Below, piece by piece: positions 44,078-53,267 of a stretch of 64,000 nt of DNA (its first letter is position 1; every line of letters begins with the position of its first letter). The stretch lies in the NCBI GenBank assembly GCA_016185275.1, contig JACPNX010000002.1, positions 62,001-126,000 on the forward strand, given 5' to 3'. The notes beneath the pieces were generated by a model. It ran no database searches, was not told where the DNA came from, and saw nothing but the letters and a program-made list of their open reading frames with translations. This DNA is from Actinomycetota bacterium (GTDB lineage: Bacteria > Actinomycetota > Acidimicrobiia > Acidimicrobiales > Iamiaceae). A program made the position numbers and the translations under genes.

Positions 44078-45013
44078 TCATCCCGCGGTCTCAGTGGCGC
44101 GACCGTTCGGCGGCCCGGAGCTCGCCGCACGCTCCCGCGCGATGCGCTCGGCGCGCGACGCCAGGTTCGGGGCGTCGATGTGCGCGCACAGCTCGGCAAA
44201 CCCGTCCGCGGGACCGGTCCAGCGGAGCTCGTCGGTGCCGGCCTGCACGTCGGCGTCGAGCTCGAGCGTCGCCAGGCGCCGGAAGAGGAGGGCCAGCTCC
44301 AGGTTGTCGCGCAGCGTCGCCGCCAGCGTGCCGGGCGAGCGCACGTTCACGCCCCAGGCCGACCCGTCGGCGGGGATGGCTTCGATGTGCCCGTACCGCT
44401 CGAGCACGGTGGCCGCCGATCGGGCCCCCCAGCCCGGAAGCCCCGGGAAGCCGTCGGCGCTGTCACCCACGAGCGCCAACCAGTCGGGGATCGACTCGGG
44501 CGGCACGCCGAACTTGGCCCGCACCGCTTCCTCGTCGAGGACGACGCCCTTGCGCCGGTCGAGCTGCACCACCTTGCCGCCGACGCACTGGCCGAGGTCC
44601 TTGTCGGGCGTGCAGATGAGAACCCGCTCCACGCCCGGATCGTCCGCCGCCCGCGCCGCGGCGGCGCCGAGCGCGTCGTCGGCCTCGAGCTCGACCATGG
44701 GAAACACCCGGAAGCCCGCGGTCTCGAGCACCTCTTCGAGCAACGGGAACTGGCTCGTGAGATCCGGGTCGACACCCGAGCCGTCCTTGTAGGTCGGCCA
44801 GAGGTCGTTGCGGAACGACTCGATGACGTGGTCGGTGGCGATGCCGACGTGCGTGGCGCCACCCTCGAGGAGGCCCAGCATCGAGCCCACGACGCCACGG
44901 GTGGCGGCCACCTCCCGGCCCGCCTCCGTGCGGTGCCCGGGCAGCGCGAAGAAGTAGCGAAACAACTCGTACGTACCGTCGACCAGGTGCACGTCGATGC
45001 CCACGGCCGCCAT
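44078..45013 (-). CDS. 5'-3' exonuclease (Pol I N-terminal domain type)
   Basis: A 311-residue FEN-like nuclease. Metal-binding acidic clusters appear as VHLVDGTYELFRYFF, MVELEADDALGAAAARAA and LICTPDKDLGQCV, with the H3TH domain around LVGDSADGFPGLPGWGARSA. This is the N-terminal nuclease domain of DNA polymerase I without polymerase. Stand-alone forms process RNA primers and flaps. It is adjacent to the NHEJ-type genes, but a direct link is not shown. ATG 45013 is used. Confidence 0.92.
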   Translation of the reverse strand: MAAVGIDVHLVDGTYELFRYFFALPGHRTEAGREVAATRGVVGSMLGLLEGGATHVGIATDHVIESFRNDLWPTYKDGSGVDPDLTSQFPLLEEVLETAGFRVFPMVELEADDALGAAAARAADDPGVERVLICTPDKDLGQCVGGKVVQLDRRKGVVLDEEAVRAKFGVPPESIPDWLALVGDSADGFPGLPGWGARSAATVLERYGHIEAIPADGSAWGVNVRSPGTLAATLRDNLELALLFRRLATLELDADVQAGTDELRWTGPADGFAELCAHIDAPNLASRAERIARERAASSGPPNGRATETAG

Positions 45014-45150
45014 CGTCGCAGGGCGCGGGAGGCGGCGCACCGGCTCCACCGGCTCGCACCGCCCGCACCGGATCACCGGTCGGTGTCGCCCGCTGGGTCG
45101 CGAGGAGTCCGGCGGAGTCGGGCGCATCAGCGGAGTCCGGCCCGGTCCGG

Positions 45151-45190
45151 CGCGTGCGCCGACGTGCGCCGACGTGCCTCGACGTGCCGT
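45151..45190. repeat. 10-bp tandem repeat upstream of the secreted nuclease gene
   Basis: Four copies of about tgcgccgacg, the last two imperfect, in the 295-base gap 45014-45308. Nothing else is visible in that gap. Confidence 0.6.
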
Positions 45191-45308
45191 GGCCCGGCGA
45201 CTGGCCACGTTGACCGCAGAGGTGGGCCGAGAGGTCGTGGACCGCCTGCCGGAGTAGCGTCCGTGCGCCGGTGGCTCCGCGGGGAGGCGGCCCGGCCGAT
45301 GGAGGGGG

Positions 45309-46193
45309 GTGCTCGTGAGGCGGGTGGGGATCGCGTTCGTGGTCGCGCTGACGGCGACGGCCTGCGCGGGCGACACGCGCACTGCGTCCACCAGCGCCAC
45401 CAGCGCCACCGGTGCGCGGAATGCTCGACCCGGGGCGACCGGCTCGACCACCGCCCCGCTCGGCACGCGAGCACCTCGGCTGCCGGCGGGGGACGACACG
45501 GTGGTGACGAGGCAGACCGACGGCGACACGCTCTGGGTGGCGCCGAGGACCAAGGTGCGCCTGATCGGCATCAACACGCCCGAGATCTCGGGGACGGCGC
45601 AGTGCTTCGGCCGCGAAGCGGCGGCGGCGCTGGCCCAACTCACTCCGCTCGGCACGAAGGTTCGTCTCGTGTACGACGTCGGACGTACCGATCGTTACGG
45701 GCGCACCCTCGCCTACCTCTACCGCCGCCGTGACGGGCTGTTCGTCAACCTCGAGCTGGCGGAGCGGGGGTACGCGGTGCCGATGACCGTGCCGCCCGAC
45801 GTGGCCAGGGCCGGCGAGTTCGTGGCGGCGGCTCGGCGCGCCCGCGTCGCGGGGCGAGGGTTGTGGCGGGCCTGCGGCGGTGACCCGACCGGGTCGGGTT
45901 CCGCAGGCGCACCGCCCAGCACCGGCGCCCCGCCGACCCCGCCCACCAGCGCGGCTCCGACCACGGGTGCTCCTCCGGCCCCGCCCACCAGCGCGGCCCC
46001 GACCACCAGTGCCCCGCCGTCACCGACGACGAGAGCCCGTTCGAGCTGCGACCCGGCGTACCCGGACGTGTGCATCCCGCCGGCCCCACCGGACCTCGAC
46101 TGCGGTGACATCTCGGCCCGCCGGTTCCGCGTGGTGCCCCCCGATCCGCACGGCTTCGACGGCGACGGTGACGGCATCGGCTGCGAGAGCTGA
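45309..46193 (+). CDS. Secreted thermonuclease-like lipoprotein with Excalibur domain
   Basis: A 294-residue exported protein. It has a lipoprotein signal (ALTATACAGD, Cys about residue 20), a staphylococcal nuclease-like domain at about 60-190 (VTRQTDGDTLWVAP, RLIGINTPEIS, YDVGRTDRYGRTLAYLY with catalytic Arg and Glu positions), a Pro/Thr/Ala linker built from two near-identical 48-base units, and a C-terminal Excalibur calcium-binding motif (DFDGDGDGIGCES-like: DGDGDGIGCES). It probably degrades extracellular nucleic acid. Confidence 0.9.
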   Translation: MLVRRVGIAFVVALTATACAGDTRTASTSATSATGARNARPGATGSTTAPLGTRAPRLPAGDDTVVTRQTDGDTLWVAPRTKVRLIGINTPEISGTAQCFGREAAAALAQLTPLGTKVRLVYDVGRTDRYGRTLAYLYRRRDGLFVNLELAERGYAVPMTVPPDVARAGEFVAAARRARVAGRGLWRACGGDPTGSGSAGAPPSTGAPPTPPTSAAPTTGAPPAPPTSAAPTTSAPPSPTTRARSSCDPAYPDVCIPPAPPDLDCGDISARRFRVVPPDPHGFDGDGDGIGCES

Positions 46194-46235
46194 CCGCCGG
46201 CACCTCCCTCCACGGGGACCGCACGCCGCCCGCTG

Positions 46236-46925
46236 TCAGGTGACGAGCTTGAGCGCCTCGGCCAGCGTGGCGGTGCCCTCGTACACCAGCTCGCCGTCGC
46301 GCAGCGCGGCACACCGGTCGACCCGCTCGACGAACTCCGGGTCGTGGGTGGCGACCACGACCGCGGCCCCTTCGTCGTGGGCCTCGTCGAGCAGGTCCAG
46401 CAGGGCGACCCGGCCCGGTGCGTCGAGGCCGACGAACGGCTCGTCGACGACGAGCAACGAGAACGGCCGGGCGAGGCCGAGCACGAGCGCCGTCTTCTGC
46501 CTGAGCCCGCGGCTGAAGCGCACCGGGAGGTCGTCGATGCGCGGCAGCAGTCCGAGCGCATCGGCGACCCGCTCGGCGTAGGAGTCGAAGCCGTCTCCGC
46601 CGAACAGCCGGGAGACGTACTCGACGTGCTCGCGGACCGACAGGTCGTCGTAGAGCACCGGCTCGTCCGAGAGGTACGAGACGGTGGCGCGGGCCTCGAG
46701 GGAACCGGCCGGCCAACCGTGCACCTCCGCGTAGCCGTCGGTGGGCTCGAGCAGCCCGGCCACCATGCGCAGCAGCGTCGACTTGCCCGACCCGTTGTGG
46801 CCGATGAGCGCGACCCGATCACCGGCGGCCACCGACAGGTCGAGCGGTTGGAGCGCCACGAGGTCGCCGTAGGTCTTCGTCAGGCCCTCGGTGAGCAGTG
46901 CGGGGGGTTCGTCGTGCGGGCTCAC
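46236..46925 (-). CDS. ABC transporter ATP-binding protein
   Basis: A 229-residue ATPase. Walker A is LIGHNGSGKSTLLRM, the signature is RFSRGLRQKTALVLG (in place of LSGGQ), Walker B is LLVVDEPFVGLD and the switch histidine is in VVATHDPEF. The degenerate signature resembles the CcmA-like or ABC-2 exporter group. The GTG start overlaps the permease stop by four bases, forming an exporter operon. Confidence 0.93.
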   Translation of the reverse strand: MSPHDEPPALLTEGLTKTYGDLVALQPLDLSVAAGDRVALIGHNGSGKSTLLRMVAGLLEPTDGYAEVHGWPAGSLEARATVSYLSDEPVLYDDLSVREHVEYVSRLFGGDGFDSYAERVADALGLLPRIDDLPVRFSRGLRQKTALVLGLARPFSLLVVDEPFVGLDAPGRVALLDLLDEAHDEGAAVVVATHDPEFVERVDRCAALRDGELVYEGTATLAEALKLVT

Positions 46926-48625
46926 CGAGCCGGCTCCTCGTCGTCCACGTCGTCGTCGAAGTCCTCTTCATCGCTCGCCGCACCGCCCCGGCGGGCGGTC
47001 CCGGAGCGAGCAGCGCCACCCGTCGCCTGTTCGGACACCTCCCGGAACCACCGCCGGACATCGTCACGCACGCGCACCCAACCGAAGCCCGTGGCCGCGG
47101 TCAGCCCGGCGATCACGAGGCCGATGAGCGCGCCCCGCAGCGCGGGGTCGCCGTTGCGATCGAGCGCGCGTGCCACCAGCAGCGGGACCGTGCCCAGGAC
47201 CGCCAGCATCGGAGGTCCGGCCGTGCGCAGGACCGTGGCCGTGCCGGCGATCTCGGGTGTCAGCACGGCGACCTGCCCCGTGCCGGTCGGGTCGGGGGCA
47301 CCGCTGACGACCGAGACCGCGGCGCCGGCCGCGGCCGCGAGCGCCAGCCCCAGCCCCGTGATGGCGGCCACGACAGCCCACGTGCGGTCGGGTGCGAGAG
47401 CGATGGCGGTGCCGGCCGCGACCGCTCCCACCGCGAGCATCACGACGACGGCCGGCCCGAGCAGCCGGGACAGGATCTCGCCGACGTCGCGCGGATACGT
47501 CTCGAGGCGACCCGGGTGGTCGACCTCCTGGCCGAGCGGTTCGACGGCGTCGAGGGCGGCGATCCACATGGCCACGCCGGCCGCGGCGACCAACGGGGTC
47601 GTACCGGTCCACGCGCCCCTCAGGGCCGCGCCCGCGACCGCGCCGAGCAGCACGAGCCGAACGAGCCGCCCGGCCGGCCAGCGCATCACGCCCCGCCAAC
47701 CGCGCCGCCAGGAGGGGACCCGGGCGGGGCCCCGCCGGCCGCGGACCCATGGGCGCGGCCGAGGCAGGTCGGCGGCCAGCTGGCGGCGCAGCACGAGCAC
47801 GGTCCGCAGATCCTGCAGCGTCGCCGCGAAGCGGATCTGACCAATCAACCCTGTGCGGCGCTCGGCGTCTTCCAGGCGCAGCCCCGCGATCCACCACAGG
47901 CCCGCGGCGACGAGCACCACCGCCGCGGCCACGGCCGCGAGTCCCACCGCCGAGAACCGCAGCGGCCAGAGGGCCAGGTGGCCGAGCGCGCTCGACGGGG
48001 ACGCGGGCAGGCGGTCGGAGGCGCCGTCGCCCACCGCCCACCCGACGAGCAGGATTCCGATCAGCGACGCGACAGGACGGGGCAGGCGGAACCCCGAGGC
48101 GACCAGCGCGGCACCGAGGCCGAGCGTGGCGATCACGACACCGGTGAGGGCTCCCGTGCCGAGCCAGGCGAGCGTGGCTCCGGGGAGACGCCGTTGCGCG
48201 AACTGCCCGGCGACCGCTCCCGTCACGGCACCGCCGAAGACCGCGAAGCGAAGCTGGCGCAGCGCGGGGCCCCGGAGCGCGGCACCCCGGTCGACCGGCG
48301 CCATGAGCACGTGGCGGACGTCAGGGCCTTCGACCGCCAGCGGTCCGCCCCGGCTGCCCGAACGCAGGCCGACGGCGACGACGACGGCCGCCGCCACCCC
48401 GATCCACGCGGGTCCGTCGGCCCTGACCGTCGCCAGGGTGGTGGCGCCGACCTGGCCGTCGCCGACCGCGCTGGACAGGCCGAGCACGGCGAAGCCACCG
48501 ATCAGCGCAGCCAGGTACGCCTTGTAGAGCGCGTCGACCCAGTCGATGGTGGCGACCCGCTGCTGGCGCCTGGCTCGTCGCAGCTCGACGACGGCCTGCG
48601 CAGGCACCGGCAGCGTCACGGACAC
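46922..48625 (-). CDS. ABC transporter permease
   Basis: A 567-residue membrane protein with about 12 hydrophobic helices in two blocks (residues 35-270 and 325-530) separated by an arginine-rich cytoplasmic loop, and an acidic tail (DEEDFDDDVDDEEPAR). No substrate-binding signature is evident. It is followed directly by its ATPase. The cargo is unknown. Confidence 0.8.
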   Translation of the reverse strand: MSVTLPVPAQAVVELRRARRQQRVATIDWVDALYKAYLAALIGGFAVLGLSSAVGDGQVGATTLATVRADGPAWIGVAAAVVVAVGLRSGSRGGPLAVEGPDVRHVLMAPVDRGAALRGPALRQLRFAVFGGAVTGAVAGQFAQRRLPGATLAWLGTGALTGVVIATLGLGAALVASGFRLPRPVASLIGILLVGWAVGDGASDRLPASPSSALGHLALWPLRFSAVGLAAVAAAVVLVAAGLWWIAGLRLEDAERRTGLIGQIRFAATLQDLRTVLVLRRQLAADLPRPRPWVRGRRGPARVPSWRRGWRGVMRWPAGRLVRLVLLGAVAGAALRGAWTGTTPLVAAAGVAMWIAALDAVEPLGQEVDHPGRLETYPRDVGEILSRLLGPAVVVMLAVGAVAAGTAIALAPDRTWAVVAAITGLGLALAAAAGAAVSVVSGAPDPTGTGQVAVLTPEIAGTATVLRTAGPPMLAVLGTVPLLVARALDRNGDPALRGALIGLVIAGLTAATGFGWVRVRDDVRRWFREVSEQATGGAARSGTARRGGAASDEEDFDDDVDDEEPAR

Positions 48626-48737
48626 GGAGGGCGACGCTACCCGTCAGGGCCGGCCGCGCTGCAGTCGCAACCGGCCCCTCGGGAGGTGACGCCGTCCCGG
48701 ATGCCCCTGCGGGCACCCCGAGGAGGGGTCCGCCGGC

Positions 48738-49448
48738 TCAGGTCGAGAGCCAGCCCCGCACGGTGTCGACCATCTCCTCGACCTTGGTGGCCGTCGTCGC
48801 CATCGCCTTGGACGACGCCTGCATGACCGTCAGACGCGCCTTCGTGTCCCGCGCCCAGCTCAGGTGGTCCTCCTCCTCGCCGAGGACGTCGCCGACCGCG
48901 GCGGCGAACGACGCCCGCACGGGCCCCTCGGGCAGCGACTCGGTGAGCTGGGCGAGCGTCGTCCAGTTGGCATGGTCCATCGACTCGGCCAGCAGCACCG
49001 CGTCGAGCATGACCATCTCCTGCGTCATGACGTCGACGCTGCCAGCGAGCAGGTACGTCGCCTCGAGCAGGCGGCTGTCGTTGCCCTCGACGGCGCGAGC
49101 CGCGGGGCTCACGTACTGCGGGTCGCCGCCGAGCTGGGTGACGAGGTCCTCGAGGATGGTGGCGTGGCGCTCGGTCTCGCCGCCGAACTCCTCGTACTTG
49201 CGCCGCAGCACCGGGTTGTTCGTGCGGGTCGCCACCGACCGGTAGAGGTGCCGGCCGCAGCGCTCGTGGGTGAGCATGGCGCTGAGGACGTCGCCCACGA
49301 AGCCGTGGTTCAGGCCGACCTCGGCGAGACCGGGCGCGACCTGGTCGCCCGGGCGCTCGCGGCGGGGATCGACCCGGACGACGTCGCCGGGCTTGGCCGT
49401 GGCGCCGGTGGCGAAGGTCGGGGTGAGCGTCGGTGTGGTGGTTGCCAT
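48738..49448 (-). CDS. Ferritin-like protein, smaller of a pair
   Basis: A 236-residue all-helical protein. ExxxH/ExxR-type metal positions recur in LTHERCGRHLY (E62, H66), ETERHATILEDL (near 91-95), and LGEEEDHLSWARD (near 200), the pattern of a ferritin/rubrerythrin-like four-helix bundle. The N-terminal 35 residues are probably disordered. A ribosome-binding site (gaggagaag) precedes ATG 49448. It follows the larger ferritin-like gene by ten bases. The physiological role is unknown. Confidence 0.7.
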   Translation of the reverse strand: MATTTPTLTPTFATGATAKPGDVVRVDPRRERPGDQVAPGLAEVGLNHGFVGDVLSAMLTHERCGRHLYRSVATRTNNPVLRRKYEEFGGETERHATILEDLVTQLGGDPQYVSPAARAVEGNDSRLLEATYLLAGSVDVMTQEMVMLDAVLLAESMDHANWTTLAQLTESLPEGPVRASFAAAVGDVLGEEEDHLSWARDTKARLTVMQASSKAMATTATKVEEMVDTVRGWLST

Positions 49449-49458
49449 CGGCTTCTCC

Positions 49459-50685
49459 TCAGCGCCGGGCGGACACGGGGTCGCGCAGGTCGACGACCGG
49501 GTGCTCACCCTCGGTCTCGTCCCGGAACTCCCGGCCCGACTTGTCGCGGTTGGCGTCGATCACCTGCTCGCTCGGCGCACCGCCCGCGTTCACCTTCGCC
49601 TGGTAGGCGAAGTAGCGGTGGCTCTTGGGCAGGTCGTCGACGGGCACGAACTCGAGCCCGTCGGCCTGGAGCTGGATCTGCTCGGCCAGCACGGAGCGGA
49701 CGTAGTCCTTGTTCGGTTCGAAGGTGACCGGCGTGTCCGGCAGCTCGGCCGGCACGATCTCCTCGGGCTCCACGCCCTCGTACCGCCGCAGCAGGTCGCA
49801 GGCCACGTGGAGCTGGCCGATCTCCATGTCCAGGTGCTCTTCCCAGATGGAACGGATGCGGGAGTCCTGCTCCTGTTGGAGCATCGACCAGTACAGGTAG
49901 ATCTCGTCGAGCTCGTGGAAGACGAGCATCTTCATCCACGAGTCGAGCGGGTCCAGCAGCGACTCGTAGTGGGTCACGTGCTGCTCCTCGATCAGCGCGA
50001 TCTCGGCGTAGAGGCCGCGGGCGATCGGCTCGATCCAGTCGGTCCCGTGGTTCATGTAGAAGTTCATCGTCTGCTGCTCGGCGGCCACGATGGTCATCAC
50101 GTGCAGCCGCGAGAGCGGGTCGACGGTGTGGGTCTCGAAGTGGCCCCGCACGTCGTCGCTCGGGTGCCGGTGCTCGACGATCGTCGGCCGGCCCGGCGTG
50201 ATCTCGGTCAGGTGCTCGGTGAGCTCGGTGGCGTTGCCACCGTCGAGCAGCTCGTAGAGGTTGGCGTACCGGTACAGATGGTCGAAGTCCTCCAGCAGCG
50301 CGAAGTCCAACGCCTGGTGGAGGTAGGGGTTCGGCTCGTGGCGGGCGAGCCAGGCGGTCAGGTCGACGGCCACCTGCTCGTAGCCGATCGTGGTCTCGAG
50401 CGGCGTCTGGTCACCGGGGTTGAGGCCGTTCACGACCTTCTGCTGCTGCGCCTCGATCCGACGCGACAGCGCCAGCTTCTGCTTCAGGTCGACGTCATCG
50501 GTGTGGCGGGCGAACTGGTGGGAGAACAGGATCGACTCCACTTCGATCCCGTTCATGAGGATGACTCGGGTTCGGGTGTAGGGGTCGACGGCGTGCTTGT
50601 CGTAGGGCTGCGGGTTCAGGTCCGACCAGCTGCGGACCTGGTCCTCGACGGGGATGCCCTTGTGCTCCAGCGGGTTGAGTCCCAT
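49459..50685 (-). CDS. Uncharacterised ferritin-like protein, larger of a pair
   Basis: A 408-residue protein. Conserved-looking segments are QPYDKHEVDPYTRTR-like (QPYDKHAVDPYTRTRVILMN), SHQFARHTDD, LEDFDHLYRYANLYELL, VAAEQQTMNFYMNHG, ALIEEQHVTHYESLLD, MLVFHELDEIYLYWSML and WEEHLDMEIGQLHVACDLL. The repeated EExH and ExxxH patterns in long helices suggest a di-metal helical bundle. A strong ribosome-binding site (gaggagg) precedes ATG 50685. I recognise it as a conserved but functionally unassigned type found with the smaller partner. Confidence 0.7.
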   Translation of the reverse strand: MGLNPLEHKGIPVEDQVRSWSDLNPQPYDKHAVDPYTRTRVILMNGIEVESILFSHQFARHTDDVDLKQKLALSRRIEAQQQKVVNGLNPGDQTPLETTIGYEQVAVDLTAWLARHEPNPYLHQALDFALLEDFDHLYRYANLYELLDGGNATELTEHLTEITPGRPTIVEHRHPSDDVRGHFETHTVDPLSRLHVMTIVAAEQQTMNFYMNHGTDWIEPIARGLYAEIALIEEQHVTHYESLLDPLDSWMKMLVFHELDEIYLYWSMLQQEQDSRIRSIWEEHLDMEIGQLHVACDLLRRYEGVEPEEIVPAELPDTPVTFEPNKDYVRSVLAEQIQLQADGLEFVPVDDLPKSHRYFAYQAKVNAGGAPSEQVIDANRDKSGREFRDETEGEHPVVDLRDPVSARR

Positions 50686-50780
50686 GGGCCTCCTCTGGGT
50701 GTGGGGGTGGTGGGATCGGGAGCCTCCCCGGAGCGTCGGGAGCCACGCAGGTTCGTGTCGGTTGTTGGCAGTCGGCGGCC

Positions 50781-51368
50781 CTACTGGGCGTCCGGCGGTG
50801 GACCCTCCAGCACCCACACCATCGACCGACCGGTCTCGCCGGGGGCCTCGGGCGTGTCGTCGACGACCCGGTCGAGGCGGAAGCCGAGCCGGCCGGGCAC
50901 CGCGGCGCTGCGCACGTTCGCCTCGTCACAGTGGATCTCCACCCGGTCCACGCCCGGAAGTGCGAAGGCGACGATCACGAGGGCTCGTACCGCGGCGGTC
51001 ATGACGCCCCGACCGGTGGCCGAAGGAACCAGCCAGTAGCCGATCTCCAGCGCGCCGGGACCCACCCGGGCGATCAGGCCGCACGCGCCGAGGGCGGCGC
51101 TCGTTACCGGATCGACGAGCGTGTAGCCGAAGTCGGTCCCGGCGTCCCAGCTCGCCTGTGCCCGGGCGAGGTACGCATCGGTGGCCGCTCGGTCCTGGTC
51201 GGCCCAGGGCATCCACGGGCGCAGGTGGTCACGGGACCGCTCGATCGCCGCGAAGAGGATGTCGCCATGGCGCATGCGGTGGCGTTCGAGCCGCGCCGGT
51301 GCTCCGGTGAGCAGGAGCTCCGCGGGGGGCCGCCCCTCCTCGATCGCCCAGGGCGCCGTGCCGGCCAT
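50781..51368 (-). CDS. GNAT-family acetyltransferase (RimJ/RimL type)
   Basis: A 195-residue protein. It shows LRPWMPWADQDRAATDAYL, the acetyl-CoA loop YWLVPSATGRGVMTAAVRAL and the C-terminal VEIHCDEANVRSAAVPGRLGF of RimL-like enzymes. ATG 51368 is the probable start. The acceptor substrate is unknown. Confidence 0.88.
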   Translation of the reverse strand: MAGTAPWAIEEGRPPAELLLTGAPARLERHRMRHGDILFAAIERSRDHLRPWMPWADQDRAATDAYLARAQASWDAGTDFGYTLVDPVTSAALGACGLIARVGPGALEIGYWLVPSATGRGVMTAAVRALVIVAFALPGVDRVEIHCDEANVRSAAVPGRLGFRLDRVVDDTPEAPGETGRSMVWVLEGPPPDAQ

Positions 51369-51548
51369 GCGCCATGCTCGCCGACGGAGCCGTCGTGGTG
51401 CCACGCGCGTCGGGCGGTCGGTCGAGGCCGACACCGTCGGCGTTGACCCCTACGCTCCGCTCACGTACGGTGCGGTTGGAACTAGCGCGTGGACGGTGCC
51501 TGGCTGTGCGGGCCGGGCATTCGGATCCACCGGTAGGGAGGGACCACC

Positions 51549-52484
51549 ATGACGATGCCCACCGGCCTTCGGGTCCGCCGGCTGGCGCCGCGCGTGGTCG
51601 CGGCGATCATCCTGCTCGGGGCGACCTTGGCGCTCGGGGAGTTGACCGGCCTGCCCGCCTCGTCGGCGGACCGTACGGCCAACTTCGTCGCCACCGGCCA
51701 CGACATGGAGTATCACTGCGCCCTTGGTCAGCAGTGTCCGTACTTCAGCATCCTCGTGACGAAGGTGCGCAACGGATCGACCCTGCCGGTGCTGGCCATC
51801 GCCCAGGCCGGCGACCTGCCCGCCGCTCTGACGGCCGTCAGTGTGCCGTTCACGCCGGTCGATCCGACCGATCCGGCCTTCGCGACCACTCCCTTCGTGT
51901 CGCCCTCGGGCGCCCCGCTGTTCAGCGCCATCGTGGTCAACTCCGACGATACGTGCGGCGGCTGCGACGGCACGGCGGCAGGGATCACCGCCATCAACGC
52001 CCGCAAGGACGACTTCAAGGCGTTCTTCAACGCGGGCGGTGGCATCTTCGCCCTGGCGGGCGCCGAGCGCCGGGACACCTACTACGACTTCGTACCGCTC
52101 TCGGGCCTGGCCGCCGCCGCGGTGTCCCCGCCGTTCACCGTCACCGCCGAGGGTACGGCTCTCGGCATAACCGACGCCGAGGCGAACTGCTGCCCCACGC
52201 ACAATGCGTTCGCCAACCCGCCTGATCCTTTCGTCGTGCTCGAGAGCGACAGCGCGGGGCTGGCCGAGACCATCGCCGCCTTCGACGTCGTGATCGGCGG
52301 TGGCGGCTTCGAGACCACCACGACGACCACGACCACGACGACGGCACCGACGACGACGACGTCGACGGCACCGACCACGACGACGGCAACGTCGGTGGCC
52401 CCATCGACCACCACGCCGCCTCCGCCGCCTCCGCCGGCTCCTCCCGCCGTGCCCGTCGGCGGAGCCGCCGACTTCACCGGCTGA
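51549..52484 (+). CDS. Secreted protein with Thr-rich tail and ThuA-like domain
   Basis: A 311-residue protein. Signal peptide (VVAAIILLGATLALG...), then a domain of about 220 residues with GHDMEYHC, VNSDDTC and FFNAGGGIFALAGAERRD, an order resembling ThuA/glutamine amidotransferase-like secreted proteins. The last 60 residues are a threonine- and proline-rich tail encoded by (acg)n repeats around 52312-52420, typical of a cell-wall spacer. A ribosome-binding site (agggagg) precedes the ATG at 51549. Confidence 0.65.
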   Translation: MTMPTGLRVRRLAPRVVAAIILLGATLALGELTGLPASSADRTANFVATGHDMEYHCALGQQCPYFSILVTKVRNGSTLPVLAIAQAGDLPAALTAVSVPFTPVDPTDPAFATTPFVSPSGAPLFSAIVVNSDDTCGGCDGTAAGITAINARKDDFKAFFNAGGGIFALAGAERRDTYYDFVPLSGLAAAAVSPPFTVTAEGTALGITDAEANCCPTHNAFANPPDPFVVLESDSAGLAETIAAFDVVIGGGGFETTTTTTTTTTAPTTTTSTAPTTTTATSVAPSTTTPPPPPPPAPPAVPVGGAADFTG

Positions 52485-52564
52485 CGCGACGGCAACGCCA
52501 ATCGGAACCCCGTCGGCGCGTCGCCCGTGGGCGCGTCGGTGGCTCGGGGTTCACGTCGCTGCCC

Positions 52565-52687
52565 GTTCCGAGTGCAGCCCCGGTCGCCTCCGGACCGATC
52601 GTGCACTCAAAACGGTCGCTGCGCCGCCCGCCTCGGTTCCGAGTGCAGATTCGGGCACTTCACGCCCGATCCTGCATCCAGAAGCGG
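52565..52687. repeat. Two related palindromic elements (REP-like) downstream of convergent genes
   Basis: Copy A (52565-52614) and copy B (52636-52687) both begin GTTCCGAGTGCAG and contain an inner inverted pair (CGGTC/GACCG in A, CGGGC/GCCCG in B) and a closing TGCACTC or TGCATCC. Each can form a hairpin of about 50 bases. They fill the 219-base gap between two convergent genes and share GCAG-TTCGGG with the palindrome at 23581. Confidence 0.65.
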
Positions 52688-52703
52688 GCGGGCGCCGACG
52701 CGC

Positions 52704-53174
52704 CTACTCCTGGACGAGCTCGATCAGCGTGCCGAAGGCGCCCTTCGGGTGGACGAACGCGACCGTCGTGCCTCGTGATCCGGGGCGCGGCTGCTCGTCG
52801 ATCACCTTGCCGCCCTGCGCCTTGACCGCGTCGAGGGCCGCGCCGCAGTCCGACACGCGGTAGCCGACATGGTGCAGGCCCTCACCCTTGCGCTCCAGGT
52901 ACTTGGCCACGGGTGAGTCGTCCCGCGTGGGGGTGAGCAGCTGGATGTAGCTCTCCGCCACCTTCAGCAGCGCCTCCTCGACGCCGTCGCTCTCGACGAC
53001 CTCCCGGTGATCCACGACGGCACCGAACGTCTCGCGGTAGTAGTCGATGGCCGCGCCGAGGTCGTGCACGGCGATGGCGACGTGGTCGATCTCGGTCAGC
53101 AGCGGCGCCACGTCGGCCGACTCGTCGGCACCGGTGTCACCGCTCTCGGCGGGGTTGCGTGCCTGGATGCCCAT
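52704..53174 (-). CDS. Methylmalonyl/ethylmalonyl-CoA epimerase (VOC family)
   Basis: A 156-residue vicinal-oxygen-chelate protein. Metal ligands are the histidine in EIDHVAIAVHDL, the histidine in GLHHVGYRV and the glutamate in GTLIELVQE; EALLKVAESYIQLLTPT is a typical substrate-side strand. It interconverts the stereoisomers of methylmalonyl-CoA and ethylmalonyl-CoA. A ribosome-binding site (gaggagg) precedes ATG 53174. It lies 93 bases downstream of ccrA and probably in the same operon. Confidence 0.93.
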   Translation of the reverse strand: MGIQARNPAESGDTGADESADVAPLLTEIDHVAIAVHDLGAAIDYYRETFGAVVDHREVVESDGVEEALLKVAESYIQLLTPTRDDSPVAKYLERKGEGLHHVGYRVSDCGAALDAVKAQGGKVIDEQPRPGSRGTTVAFVHPKGAFGTLIELVQE

Positions 53175-53267
53175 TGGTCCTCCTCGACCTCGTGCGATGT
53201 GTTGGGCGGAGCGCCGGGCGCCGGGCCGTGCGTGGGGACGGGCCGTGCGCCGGGCCGGCGGTGCGGC

